DNA from: CAIJXJ01 sp964445115
GTDB taxonomy: Bacteria > Pseudomonadota > Gammaproteobacteria > Burkholderiales > Methylophilaceae
Length of the DNA: 14,372 bases
Assembly: GCA_964445115.1 (NCBI GenBank)
Contig: CAYUJU010000056.1
Location: forward strand, 1-14,372
Reading direction: 5' to 3'
Positions 1 through 7,093 of the stretch are shown piece by piece. The position numbers and the translations under genes were made by a program. Positions within the stretch are counted from its first letter, which is position 1, and every line of letters starts with the position of its first letter. The notes under the pieces were generated by a model. The model searched no databases and had not been told where the DNA came from. It saw only the letters and a list, made by a program, of their open reading frames with translations.

Positions 1-248
1 TGATCCGTATCGTGGAGACGCAGGCGTCGAGCGAGTTGTATGGCTTGCTGAAGCGCCCGGATGAGAAGTTCGTGACGGAGCACGCCTACGACAATCCGAA
101 GTTCGTGGAGGACATGGTGCGTGACGTGGCGGCACAGTTGAATCTGGAAGACCGTATCGATGCCTATGTCGTCGAGTCGGAAAACTTCGAGTCGATTCAC
201 AATCATTCCGCTTACGCGCTCATTGAACGCGACAAGCGCGCCGGGTAA
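1..248 (+). CDS. folE2: GTP cyclohydrolase FolE2, C-terminal fragment
   Basis: This is the 3' end of a gene that enters from the left edge; the first full codon is at position 3 and the TAA stop is at 246-248. The roughly 80 residues include RPDEKFVTE, NPKFVEDMVRDVA and, near the end, ESIHNHSAYA. I recognise these as the C-terminal part of type IB GTP cyclohydrolase (FolE2, COG1469), which makes 7,8-dihydroneopterin triphosphate from GTP at the entry to folate (and queuosine-type) synthesis in the cytoplasm. The internal GTG at 12 lies mid-domain and is not a start. The catalytic N-terminal part is outside the window, so activity cannot be judged. The gene converges with the protease gene at 323. 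Identity is from remembered family motifs. Confidence 0.8.
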   Translation, partial: IRIVETQASSELYGLLKRPDEKFVTEHAYDNPKFVEDMVRDVAAQLNLEDRIDAYVVESENFESIHNHSAYALIERDKRAG

Positions 249-286
249 GTTTCTCGCCGGCTAACTTTTGAGCCTGCGACCATCAC

Positions 287-305
287 GCTCGGCGCGTCGC
301 CGGGC
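287..305. other. GC-rich hairpin between convergent genes
   Basis: Arms GCTCGGCG (287-294) and CGCCGGGC (298-305) pair over eight positions around a CGT loop, with one U-G wobble in the plus-strand RNA. It lies in the 74-bp gap between the folE2 stop and the protease stop. Neither strand has a T-tract next to it, so it is not a typical intrinsic terminator. It may instead protect transcript 3' ends or pause polymerase. Confidence 0.5.
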
Positions 306-322
306 GTATATCTAGCCAAAAC

Positions 323-970
323 TCAGTACTTTTTGGTCAGCGTCATCGTCATGCCTTCGCGCTTCATCTCCATCCGATTGAGCGCGCTCATACCGAGCAA
401 GACGATGGAAGGAGAGTCGCCGTCGATCACGGTCCCCTCGACCTGATTGAGCGTCACGCCGCCCAGTTTGACGCTGTTAAGCGTCACTCGCCAGGCACGT
501 ACCACGCCAGCAGCCGTTGCACTTGTCCCCTCTTTGCCAGCCACGTAATCAATCCCAAGTTTGCGCGCTTGGGCGCTGCTCATCGACACCGCCGTTGCGC
601 CGGTATCGAGCAAATACTTCACGGGGCGCCCGTTGATGCTGGCATCCCCGAAAAAGTGCCCATCACGGTTAGCGTAGAGCGTCACCCCATCACCAGCCGA
701 GGTCGCACCACCTGCCACAACGGCACCCTGACCCATACCCAGTGTCTGCCGTTTCCCCTCGATTTCCAGCACCGCCCGAGAACTGTCCGCGTCGACCAAC
801 TTGACGCCCTCCGGGGAGGATTGCCCCACCGACAGAGTGCGAGGCGCGGCCCCGTTGATGACTACCACTGCTTTGCCGCTAAACAGGCCGACGATGTTGA
901 CACGGGTATCGGCACTCGCCAGCCCCGGCCACATCGTCAACAGGAGCAATCCCATCAGGGTGCGCATCAT
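323..970 (-). CDS. Exported retropepsin-like aspartic protease
   Basis: This 215-residue protein starts with a signal peptide: a hydrophobic stretch ending ASA at about residue 20. Residues 95-215 hold a single retropepsin-type domain with the catalytic motif DTGA at 122-125, preceded by YLL, and a late hydrophobic-hydrophobic-G turn (LLGMSAL). One DTGA per chain means it should act as a homodimer, as in the TIGR02281 clan AA family. Residues 25-90 look like a small beta-rich N-terminal module with no recognised function. The start is one of two adjacent ATGs (970 or 967), with a weak GGTGA just upstream. It begins 29 bp after the MFS gene stops on the same strand, so the two are probably co-transcribed. 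The substrate is unknown; the place of action is probably the periplasm or the outer face of the inner membrane. Confidence 0.8.
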   Translation of the reverse strand: MMRTLMGLLLLTMWPGLASADTRVNIVGLFSGKAVVVINGAAPRTLSVGQSSPEGVKLVDADSSRAVLEIEGKRQTLGMGQGAVVAGGATSAGDGVTLYANRDGHFFGDASINGRPVKYLLDTGATAVSMSSAQARKLGIDYVAGKEGTSATAAGVVRAWRVTLNSVKLGGVTLNQVEGTVIDGDSPSIVLLGMSALNRMEMKREGMTMTLTKKY

Positions 971-999
971 AATTCACCGGTGATTTTTGGAATTTCATT

Positions 1000-2145
1000 C
1001 TACGCCGTCCTGCGACGAAGCCTCAAGAACAGTAGCAGGAAACCCGCCAGCGCGCACACACCGGACAAGGTGAACGACCAGCCGGCACCCCAAACGTCCC
1101 AGGTATACCCACTGACGATGCCGCCCAGCGTGCCGCCCAGCCCGAACGAAATACTGGTATACAAGCCCTGTCCCTTGGCTTGATGCCGCCCGCGAAAATA
1201 GTGGTGCGTCAGCGCCACCGCGGCGGCGTGGTACGATCCAAAGCTGGCCGCGTGCAGCGTCTGGGCCAGCACCATCACCCACAGCCATTCGACACCCCAG
1301 CCGATGACCAGAAAACGCAACCCGGCCAGGACGAAGCTGCCTAGCAGGATCTGTTGCAGGCTGAATCGCGCCGTCAGCCGTGGCATCCACAAAAACACTA
1401 GGACTTCGCAGATGACACCCAGCGCCCACAACCAGCCAACAGAACTCTTGCTGTAACCATGATCCACCAGATAGATCGAGTAGAACGTGTAATACACGCC
1501 ATGCGCAGCCGCCATCAGGAAGCAGGCTGTCAGGAAAGACGCGACCTCAGGTCGCCGCACGATCACCCAGACTGACTGATCATCGGTGTGATGCGGAACG
1601 AATCGCGGCTCGGGGATATGACGCGTGAAGAGCAGCACCCCGAACTTCAAGCCCAGCACGACCCAGAGCAGGGCGCGTACCGACGCAATATCCAGCACGT
1701 AGCCGAGCACCACCACGGCGATGATAAAACCTACGGAACCCCATAGGCGGATACGCCCGTAGCCGGCAGCCCCTTCGCCCAAATGCCCGAGCGTGATTGC
1801 CTCCACCAACGGCAGCGAGGCGCTCCAGAACAGGCTGACGGCCAGCATCACCACGAATAGCCACGCGAAACTGTCGCCCATGAATACGCCAAGGTAGCTG
1901 ATCAGACTAAGCAAGGCCGCCAGTTGCACCACGGCCACGCGGCGCCCCGTATGATCCGCCAGCCATCCCCATGCGTTGGGTGCAAAAATACGCGCCACCT
2001 GCAACAGCGACATCAACACCCCGATCTGGAAAGCACTGAATTCGAGTTCCTTGAGGTACAGGCTCCAATAGGGTGAGAACGCACCGACGAAAGCGAAGTA
2101 GAAGAAATAGAAGCTGGACAATCGCCAGTAGGGAACCCCGTGCAT
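1000..2145 (-). CDS. MFS transporter, HcaT / MFS_1_like family
   Basis: This is a 381-residue inner-membrane protein with about twelve hydrophobic segments. The opening YWRLSSFYFFYFAFVGAFSP, the motif A loop WGWLADHTGRR (59-69), the YGRIRLWGSVGF segment in the first half and the GYSKSSVGWLWALGV segment in the second half match the layout of E. coli HcaT, the putative 3-phenylpropionate carrier (PF12832). The substrate cannot be read from the sequence. I chose the ATG at 2145 because AGG lies five bases upstream and family members start at this point; the TTG at 2169 would add eight polar residues. A TAAAAT hexamer on the minus strand (2176-2181) could be its -10 box. It is divergent from the photolyase gene and lies upstream of the protease gene on the same strand. 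Confidence 0.85.
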   Translation of the reverse strand: MHGVPYWRLSSFYFFYFAFVGAFSPYWSLYLKELEFSAFQIGVLMSLLQVARIFAPNAWGWLADHTGRRVAVVQLAALLSLISYLGVFMGDSFAWLFVVMLAVSLFWSASLPLVEAITLGHLGEGAAGYGRIRLWGSVGFIIAVVVLGYVLDIASVRALLWVVLGLKFGVLLFTRHIPEPRFVPHHTDDQSVWVIVRRPEVASFLTACFLMAAAHGVYYTFYSIYLVDHGYSKSSVGWLWALGVICEVLVFLWMPRLTARFSLQQILLGSFVLAGLRFLVIGWGVEWLWVMVLAQTLHAASFGSYHAAAVALTHHYFRGRHQAKGQGLYTSISFGLGGTLGGIVSGYTWDVWGAGWSFTLSGVCALAGFLLLFLRLRRRTA

Positions 2146-2175
2146 CCGAACCTGTCTGCGTATCAACAAATGCCT

Positions 2176-2181
2176 ATTTTA
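2176..2181 (-). promoter_or_regulatory. Possible -10 box for the MFS gene
   Basis: TAAAAT on the minus strand matches five of six -10 consensus bases. It would start transcription near 2169 and give a leader of about 24 bases carrying the AGG ribosome site. I see no good -35 box, so this is weak. Confidence 0.3.
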
Positions 2182-2214
2182 CGTGATTCCTTTCCCCTAC
2201 CCGGTTCCCGAAAT

Positions 2215-2220
2215 TACAAT
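2215..2220 (+). promoter_or_regulatory. Possible -10 box for photolyase
   Basis: TACAAT matches five of six -10 bases. Its 3' end is six bases before the chosen ATG at 2227, so a transcript from it would be leaderless or nearly so. No convincing -35 box is visible. Confidence 0.25.
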
Positions 2221-2226
2221 ACCATC

Positions 2227-3663
2227 ATGAACACTGCCCAAATGGATAGCGCCCTCGTCTGGTTCCGGCGCGACCTCCGCAACTTCGACCACGCCGCGCT
2301 CTACCATGCCCTGAAGCGAGCTCGACAAGTCTATGCAGCGTTCGTCTTCGATACGAATATCCTTGAAGCCCTGCCAGATCGGCAAGACAGGCGTGTGGAG
2401 TTCATCTGGCACAGCGTGCAGGAACTGAAAACGGCTCTGCAAGCGTCAGGGGGAGACCTGATCGTGCTGCACGGCGACGCCTCCCAGCTGTTGCCGTCAC
2501 TGGCCGAGCGCCTGCAGGTGCAAGTTGTCTTCAGCAACCGTGATTATGAACCTGCCGCCGTGGCTCGAGATCGGCAGGTCGCCAACGCGCTTAGCAAAAC
2601 AGGCATCGAGTTTCATCAATTCAAAGACCAGGTCGTGTTCGAACAGGACGAGATCCTCACGCAGGGGAACAAGCCCTACGGTGTGTTCACGCCCTACAAG
2701 AACGCCTGGCTCAAAAAACTTGACGACTTCTACCTGAAGCCCTACCCGATCGAGCGTTATGCCGGGCATCTGCATGCGCCCGAGTTCGCGTGCCCTATGC
2801 CCTCCCTGGAATCACTCGGATTCGCACACACCAATCTGTCACAGCTGAAACTTCCCACCGGCATGTCAGGTGGCGCGATGCTGTTCGCCGACTTTGAGCA
2901 GCGCATGGATCGCTACCAAGAGGCGCGCGACTTTCCGGCGCTGAAAGGACCTTCTTACCTCTCCGTGCATCTGCGTTTCGGTACGGTTTCGATCCGCGGG
3001 TTGGTACGGGCGGCGCTACAACGCGGCGGGCGCGGAGCAGAAACCTGGCTGTCCGAACTGATCTGGCGGGATTTTTACTTTCAGGTGCTGCATCACCATC
3101 CCGAGGTCGCAGAGGGGCGTGCATTCAAACCGGAGTTCGACAAACTCCCGTTCCCCAACGACGATGCGTGGTTCGCCGCCTGGTGCGAAGGCAGAACCGG
3201 CTATCCACTGGTGGACGCCGCCATGCGCCAACTCAACCAGACGGGCTACATGCACAACCGGTTGCGCATGGTCGCCGCCAGTTTTCTGGTCAAGGACTTG
3301 TTGATCGACTGGCGCCGGGGCGAGTCTTATTTCGCCCGCCACCTGATCGACTTCGATCCCGCCGCCAACAACGGCGGGTGGCAATGGGCCGCCTCGACCG
3401 GCTGCGACGCCCAGCCCTGGTTCCGCATTTTCAACCCGGTCACACAATCCGAGAAGTTCGACCCGCAGGGTAAATTCATTCGCAAGTACGTGCCGGAACT
3501 GGCTAATTGCAGCGACAAGGAAATCCACGCCCCGTGGACCATGTCAGCCGAGCGGCAACACATGATCAGAGTCATGATCGGCCAGGACTACCCTGTGCCT
3601 ATCGTCGACCACGCCATGCAGCGCGAACGCGCCTTGGCGCTATACAAACACGCTGGCCAATAA
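2227..3663 (+). CDS. phrB: Class I deoxyribodipyrimidine photolyase
   Basis: This 478-residue flavoenzyme, close to the 472 of E. coli PhrB, splits UV-induced cyclobutane pyrimidine dimers using blue light. The N-terminal antenna domain opens with ALVWFRRDLR (9-18). The C-terminal FAD/DNA domain carries GPSYLSVHLRFG (241-252), ELIWRDFY (277-284), GRTGYPLVDAAMRQL (322-336), MHNRLRM (342-348) and NNGGWQWAASTG (381-392). W362 and W385 match E. coli W359 and W382 of the electron-transfer chain, but the position matching W306 is F309. The antenna pigment (MTHF or another) cannot be told. I chose the ATG at 2227 because it starts just before the conserved core; ATG 2242 is also possible, and neither has a clear SD. 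The open frame extends back to 2140, but that part lies in the divergent promoter region. Confidence 0.95.
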   Translation: MNTAQMDSALVWFRRDLRNFDHAALYHALKRARQVYAAFVFDTNILEALPDRQDRRVEFIWHSVQELKTALQASGGDLIVLHGDASQLLPSLAERLQVQVVFSNRDYEPAAVARDRQVANALSKTGIEFHQFKDQVVFEQDEILTQGNKPYGVFTPYKNAWLKKLDDFYLKPYPIERYAGHLHAPEFACPMPSLESLGFAHTNLSQLKLPTGMSGGAMLFADFEQRMDRYQEARDFPALKGPSYLSVHLRFGTVSIRGLVRAALQRGGRGAETWLSELIWRDFYFQVLHHHPEVAEGRAFKPEFDKLPFPNDDAWFAAWCEGRTGYPLVDAAMRQLNQTGYMHNRLRMVAASFLVKDLLIDWRRGESYFARHLIDFDPAANNGGWQWAASTGCDAQPWFRIFNPVTQSEKFDPQGKFIRKYVPELANCSDKEIHAPWTMSAERQHMIRVMIGQDYPVPIVDHAMQRERALALYKHAGQ

Positions 3664-3687
3664 AAAACCGCCCGAAGGCGGCTTTTT
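3662..3687. terminator. Bidirectional terminator, photolyase/fbp
   Basis: CCGCC (3668-3672), loop CGAA, GGCGG (3677-3681), flanked by six A on the left and five T on the right, so it can work on both strands. It sits directly after the photolyase stop and before the fbp stop, between convergent genes. Confidence 0.85.
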
Positions 3688-3699
3688 ATTTAGGGGTAG

Positions 3700-4704
3700 C
3701 TAGTCGCGGTGATAGCCGACGATGCGCTCCACCTCGTTGCGAGACCCCAAGATCACGGGGACACGCTGGTGCAACCCCGTCGGCTGGATTTCGAGGATAC
3801 GCTCGCGCCCGGTCGATGATGCCCCTCCGGCCTGCTCCACGAGCATGCTCATCGGGTTGGCCTCATACATCAGACGCAGTTTGCCGCCCTTGCTTCGCAG
3901 TTTCTCGTCCATGGGATACATAAACACGCCACCCCGGATCAGGATGCGATGTACTTCCGCCACCATCGAAGCCACCCAGCGCATGTTGAAATCCCGCCCG
4001 CGCGGCCCTTCGACGCCCTGCAGACACTCCGCGACATAACGTTGCACCGGCGCTTCCCAAAAGCGCTGGTTGGACATGTTCACGGCAAACTCGCTGGTCT
4101 CAACCGGAGTCTGCATGTCGGGATTGGTCAGGAAAAATTCGCCCACCTCGCGGTCCAGCGTAAAGCCGTTCACCCCGTGCCCGGTCGTCAGCACCAGCAT
4201 GGTGGATGACCCGTACAGGGCGTACCCTGCACAGACTTGCCGCGTCCCTTGCTGCAGAAAATCCTCGACCTTGGGGTTGGTCACCCCCTGCGGGCTGCGC
4301 AAAATGGAAAAGATGGTACCGACCGTGATGTTGACGTTGACGTTGGAGGAGCCATCCAGCGGATCGAACAGCAGAAGGTACTTACCATCCTGACGGTAAC
4401 GTTCCGGGATGTCATAGGGGTCATCCATCTCTTCGGAGGCCATCCCGGCGATGTATCCCGCCCACTGGTTGGCTTCCAGGAAAATATCGTTGGTGATGAC
4501 ATCCAGCTGTTTCTGGGTCTCTCCCTGCACGTTTTCCGAATCCAGGCTGCCCATGGTGCCGACCAGCGCCCCCTTGTTCACGGCGCAGGAAATCCGCTTG
4601 CACGCGGTAACAATATGGTTGAGTAGCAAGGTGAACTCCCCCGTCGCACTCCCCACCTTGCGCTGTTCTTCGATCAAAAACTGGGTAATGGTAATGCCTT
4701 GCAT
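3700..4704 (-). CDS. fbp: Class I fructose-1,6-bisphosphatase
   Basis: This 334-residue enzyme hydrolyses fructose 1,6-bisphosphate to fructose 6-phosphate in gluconeogenesis, and in the Calvin cycle if the organism fixes CO2. Metal-binding residues are visible: MASEEMDD around 88-95 (E91, E92), the hallmark FDPLDGSSN at 113-121, and E281 in MYEANPMSML. The C-terminal LHQRVPVILGS (311-321) is also typical, and the length is normal for the family. The ATG at 4704 has a strong ribosome site (GGAGGGG about seven bases upstream), which fixes the start. It is transcribed alone, divergent from mlaA, and ends at a shared terminator with the photolyase. No cbb genes lie nearby, so the window does not decide whether its main role is autotrophic. 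Two adjoining inverted repeats lie 34-60 bp upstream of the start. Confidence 0.97.
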   Translation of the reverse strand: MQGITITQFLIEEQRKVGSATGEFTLLLNHIVTACKRISCAVNKGALVGTMGSLDSENVQGETQKQLDVITNDIFLEANQWAGYIAGMASEEMDDPYDIPERYRQDGKYLLLFDPLDGSSNVNVNITVGTIFSILRSPQGVTNPKVEDFLQQGTRQVCAGYALYGSSTMLVLTTGHGVNGFTLDREVGEFFLTNPDMQTPVETSEFAVNMSNQRFWEAPVQRYVAECLQGVEGPRGRDFNMRWVASMVAEVHRILIRGGVFMYPMDEKLRSKGGKLRLMYEANPMSMLVEQAGGASSTGRERILEIQPTGLHQRVPVILGSRNEVERIVGYHRD

Positions 4705-4737
4705 GCGGTTTCCCCTCCTCTAAGCCAACGGCTGGCA

Positions 4738-4750
4738 ACGTGCTGCACGT
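4738..4750. repeat. Inverted repeat upstream of fbp
   Basis: ACGTGC-T-GCACGT is a perfect 13-bp palindrome with six-base arms. It lies about 34-46 bp before the fbp start. It may be an operator, or a hairpin in the fbp leader RNA. Confidence 0.6.
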
Positions 4751-4764
4751 GTAACATTTTTACA
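4750..4764. repeat. TGTAA-N5-TTACA inverted repeat upstream of fbp
   Basis: TGTAA-CATTT-TTACA is a perfect dyad with five-base arms. It shares base 4750 with the neighbouring palindrome. The shape (15 bp, AT-rich, T-N-A ends) resembles sites of LysR-type or other dimeric regulators; which regulator binds, if any, is unknown. Confidence 0.55.
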
Positions 4765-4847
4765 ACACCACTGTACCATGGCAGGCAAACCGCTTCCAAA
4801 TGGCTGGACACGACAGGCAGCGTCCATTAAAGTCCGTCACTGAGTAC

Positions 4848-4865
4848 AAGCGGGTAATACCGCTT
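4848..4865. repeat. Inverted repeat upstream of mlaA
   Basis: AAGCGG-GTAATA-CCGCTT is a perfect 18-bp dyad with six-base arms. It ends 33 bp before the mlaA ATG and just upstream of the candidate -10 box TAAAAT, a position suited to an operator. Confidence 0.55.
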
Positions 4866-4898
4866 CAACCGAAAAATAAAATTAAAGTGGGATGACGC

Positions 4899-5642
4899 AT
4901 GCGTACATTTGGTTTCAAGGGACTTCTGATCGGCGCACTCATGGCAGCGATGCTGGGTGGTTGCGCGACCCAAGCCAACAAGGATCCGCTCGAAGGCCTG
5001 AACCGCGGGATCTACAAGTTCAACGACACGGTCGACAAGGCAGCCCTGAAGCCGGTTGCCGGCGCCTACAAGGCAGTGTTGCCGAGTCCGATCCGCACCG
5101 GTGTTAACAACTTCTTCTCCAACCTGGGCACTGTGGTCACCGTCATCAACGACCTGCTGCAGTTCAAGTTTGACAAGGCACTGGATGACTCCGGCCGCTT
5201 CGTCATCAACTCCACTTTCGGGATCGCAGGCCTGATCGACTGGGCCTCCATGGACGGCATCGAAAAGCGCAAGGAAGACTTCGGACAGACCCTCGCCTAC
5301 TGGGGCTGGAAAGACAGCGCCTATCTGGTCCTGCCGTTCTTTGGCCCAAGCACCCTGCGCGACACTGGCGGCTTGGTGGTCGACAGCGCATTCTTCGACC
5401 CGATCGGTTACGTCGAGGACCCGACTGATCGCAACCAGTTGCTGCTGACCAAGTTCGTCGACACCCGTGCCAGCTACCTGCCGGGCAGCGACCTGCTGGA
5501 CGAAGCCGCACTTGATCCGTACTCCTTCATGCGTGATGCGTACATGCAGCGCCGCAACAGCCAGATCCACGACGGCAACGTGCCGGAACAGGACACTGGG
5601 GCTGAAGTGGACGACGCGCAGGCGGTCGCCGCGGCTCAGTAA
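4899..5642 (+). CDS. mlaA: Outer-membrane lipoprotein MlaA (VacJ)
   Basis: This 247-residue protein begins with a lipoprotein signal: positively charged start, hydrophobic run and lipobox LGGC with the lipidated cysteine at 22. The mature part has the MlaA/VacJ marks DPLEGLNRGIYKFND (29-43), VLPSPIRTGVNNFFSNL, FVINSTFGIAGLID and FFGPSTLRDTGG. MlaA sits in the outer membrane with a porin and removes mislocalised phospholipids from the outer leaflet, passing them to MlaC for return to the inner membrane. The mlaFEDCB genes are not in this window; mlaA stands alone between its own promoter region and a terminator. GGGA lies eight bases before the ATG. The last 25 or so residues are acidic and Ala/Gln-rich and probably disordered. 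Assignment is firm. Confidence 0.95.
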   Translation: MRTFGFKGLLIGALMAAMLGGCATQANKDPLEGLNRGIYKFNDTVDKAALKPVAGAYKAVLPSPIRTGVNNFFSNLGTVVTVINDLLQFKFDKALDDSGRFVINSTFGIAGLIDWASMDGIEKRKEDFGQTLAYWGWKDSAYLVLPFFGPSTLRDTGGLVVDSAFFDPIGYVEDPTDRNQLLLTKFVDTRASYLPGSDLLDEAALDPYSFMRDAYMQRRNSQIHDGNVPEQDTGAEVDDAQAVAAAQ

Positions 5643-5658
5643 TCAGCACCACACCCAC

Positions 5659-5686
5659 AAAAAAGCCCCGAATGCGGGGCTTTTTT
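5659..5686. terminator. Bidirectional terminator, mlaA/pmbA
   Basis: GCCCCG (5665-5670), loop AATG, CGGGGC (5675-5680), flanked by A6 on the left and T6 on the right. It serves mlaA on the plus strand and pmbA on the minus strand. Confidence 0.92.
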
Positions 5687-5711
5687 GTTGTCTGCAAGAT
5701 TGGCAGAAGGC

Positions 5712-7052
5712 TTATTGCCCGGCGATGGTCATCTGCTCCACCAGGATAGACCCAGTACGCCTGGAACCCTGGACCAGCACATCGTTACCGACAGCCACGA
5801 TCTGGCGGAACATATCCCTCAGATTCCCCGCAATGGTGATTTCCTCGACTGGATATTGAATCTGCCCGTTTTCTACCCAGAAGCCAGCAGCACCCCGCGA
5901 ATAGTCCCCGGTCACCATGTTGATGCCGTGCCCAAGCAGCTCGGTGACCAGCAGCCCGGTGTGCATGGATTGCAGCAATCCGTTGAAATCCAGATCGCCG
6001 CTTTGCAGGATCAGATTATGGCTACCTCCGGCATTCCCCGTGGTCACCATCCCCAACTTGCGCGCCGAATAGCTGGACAGCACATACCCCTGCACGACGC
6101 CGTCCTGAACCAAAGAACGGGATCGCGTCACCACACCCTCGTTATCAAACGGCGCACTTGCCAGACCACGTGGCAAATGCGGTTGCTCCGACAACTGGAT
6201 ATGCGGCGCAAACACCTGCTGCCCCACGCTATCGAGCAGGAAGGAAGACTTCCGGTAGAGGCTACCGCCGGAAATCGCGGAGACGAAATGCGAGATGAGT
6301 CCCCCGGCAAGACTGGCATCGAACAGCACGGGGACCTGCATGGTCTTCAGCTGGCGTGCAGCGAGCCGGCGCACGGTACGCTCCCCGGCTTTGCGTCCGA
6401 CCTGAACGGCAGACTCCAGATCGCCGGCCGCACGAGCGGTGGAGTACCAGTAATCACGCTGCATATCCTCGCCCGCTTCCGCGATGACCGAGCAACTGAG
6501 CGAATGCCGCGAAGTCGGGTAGCCATGATTGAAGCCGTTGCTGTTCGCGTAGGAAAACAGCCCCTCGTAGGTCGAGACCGAGGCGCCTTCGGAATTGTTG
6601 ATACGAGGGTCCACACCTCGTGCAGCCCCTTCGCAGGACCGGGCCAGTTCGATGGCCTGTTCCACCGAGATGTCCCAGGGATGATAGAGGTCCAGATCGG
6701 GAAAATCCGACGCCAGCAAGTCAGGATCCGCCAAGCCGCAGAATTCGTCGTGTGCCGTGTATCGCGCGATGCTGCATGCCGCCTCGACGGTATCCTTGAG
6801 TGCCTGCGAGGACAGGTCCGAGGTGCTGGCATGGCCACGACGTTGGCCGAAGTACACGGTGACCGACATGCCCTTGTCACGGTTGTATTCGATCGTCTCC
6901 ACCTCGTCGAGGCGCACCGACACGTTCTGGCCTACCCCGAGGCTGACTTCGGCCTCCGCCGAGGAGGCGCCAGCCGCCTTCGCCATGCGCAGCACATCGG
7001 CGCTTTTCTGGCGCAGGTCATCCAGGGTGTAGCTGAAACGGGTATCGCTCAC
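5712..7052 (-). CDS. pmbA: Metalloprotease-complex subunit PmbA (TldE)
   Basis: This 446-residue protein matches PmbA/TldE, the partner of TldD in a heterodimeric protease that trims unfolded peptides (known for microcin B17 and CcdA processing in E. coli). Seen in the sequence: an N-terminal domain opening with SYTLDDLRQKSADVLRMAKAAGA, PFDNEGV (301-307), LLGHGINMVTGDYSRGAAGF (about 371-390) and the closing EITIAGNLRDMF segment. TldE does not itself carry the zinc-binding motif of TldD, and none is seen here. tldD is not in the window. The start is GTG at 7052 with no convincing SD; the next ATG is too far inside the domain. The gene diverges from yjgA across 41 bp, an arrangement also found in E. 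coli, and ends at a shared terminator with mlaA. Confidence 0.95.
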   Translation of the reverse strand: MSDTRFSYTLDDLRQKSADVLRMAKAAGASSAEAEVSLGVGQNVSVRLDEVETIEYNRDKGMSVTVYFGQRRGHASTSDLSSQALKDTVEAACSIARYTAHDEFCGLADPDLLASDFPDLDLYHPWDISVEQAIELARSCEGAARGVDPRINNSEGASVSTYEGLFSYANSNGFNHGYPTSRHSLSCSVIAEAGEDMQRDYWYSTARAAGDLESAVQVGRKAGERTVRRLAARQLKTMQVPVLFDASLAGGLISHFVSAISGGSLYRKSSFLLDSVGQQVFAPHIQLSEQPHLPRGLASAPFDNEGVVTRSRSLVQDGVVQGYVLSSYSARKLGMVTTGNAGGSHNLILQSGDLDFNGLLQSMHTGLLVTELLGHGINMVTGDYSRGAAGFWVENGQIQYPVEEITIAGNLRDMFRQIVAVGNDVLVQGSRRTGSILVEQMTIAGQ

Positions 7053-7059
7053 GGGCAGG

Positions 7060-7074
7060 GCTTTCGAAAAAAGC
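7060..7074. repeat. Short inverted repeat between pmbA and yjgA
   Basis: GCTTT-CGAAA-AAAGC is a perfect dyad with five-base arms in the 41-bp divergent gap, beside the candidate yjgA -10 box. At this size it could be chance; if real it could bind a regulator of both genes. Confidence 0.3.
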
Positions 7075-7083
7075 TGATATCAT
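7075..7083 (+). promoter_or_regulatory. Extended -10 promoter candidate for yjgA
   Basis: TGATATCAT fits the extended -10 pattern (TG, one base, then TATCAT, five of six consensus), which can work without a -35 box. Its 3' end is ten bases before the yjgA ATG, so the leader would be only a few bases long. Confidence 0.4.
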
Positions 7084-7093
7084 ACCGCAGCAT

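Larger units (their letters stand above)
4705..4898. promoter_or_regulatory. fbp/mlaA divergent regulatory region
   Basis: This 194-bp gap holds the control signals of two divergent genes. Three perfect inverted repeats are visible (listed separately). On the mlaA side there is an AT-rich run with TAAAAT at 4877-4882, a plausible -10 box giving a leader of about ten bases; no good -35 is seen. On the fbp side only weak hexamers are visible, for example TACAGT on the minus strand with TTGGAA 18 bases before it. Confidence 0.5.

Noticed and set aside
569..1183. 204-codon plus-strand frame over the protease and MFS genes
   Set aside because: Composition is His/Pro/Arg-rich as expected for an antisense frame, and both genes beneath it are convincing.
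2140..2226. Longer photolyase start at ATG 2140
   Set aside because: The added 29 residues lie in the divergent promoter region, overlap the MFS start and have no counterpart in the family, which starts just before the VWFRRDLR motif.
4827..5570. 247-codon frame opposite mlaA
   Set aside because: An antisense shadow of a well-supported lipoprotein gene; it would also cover the fbp/mlaA control region and has no recognisable motifs.
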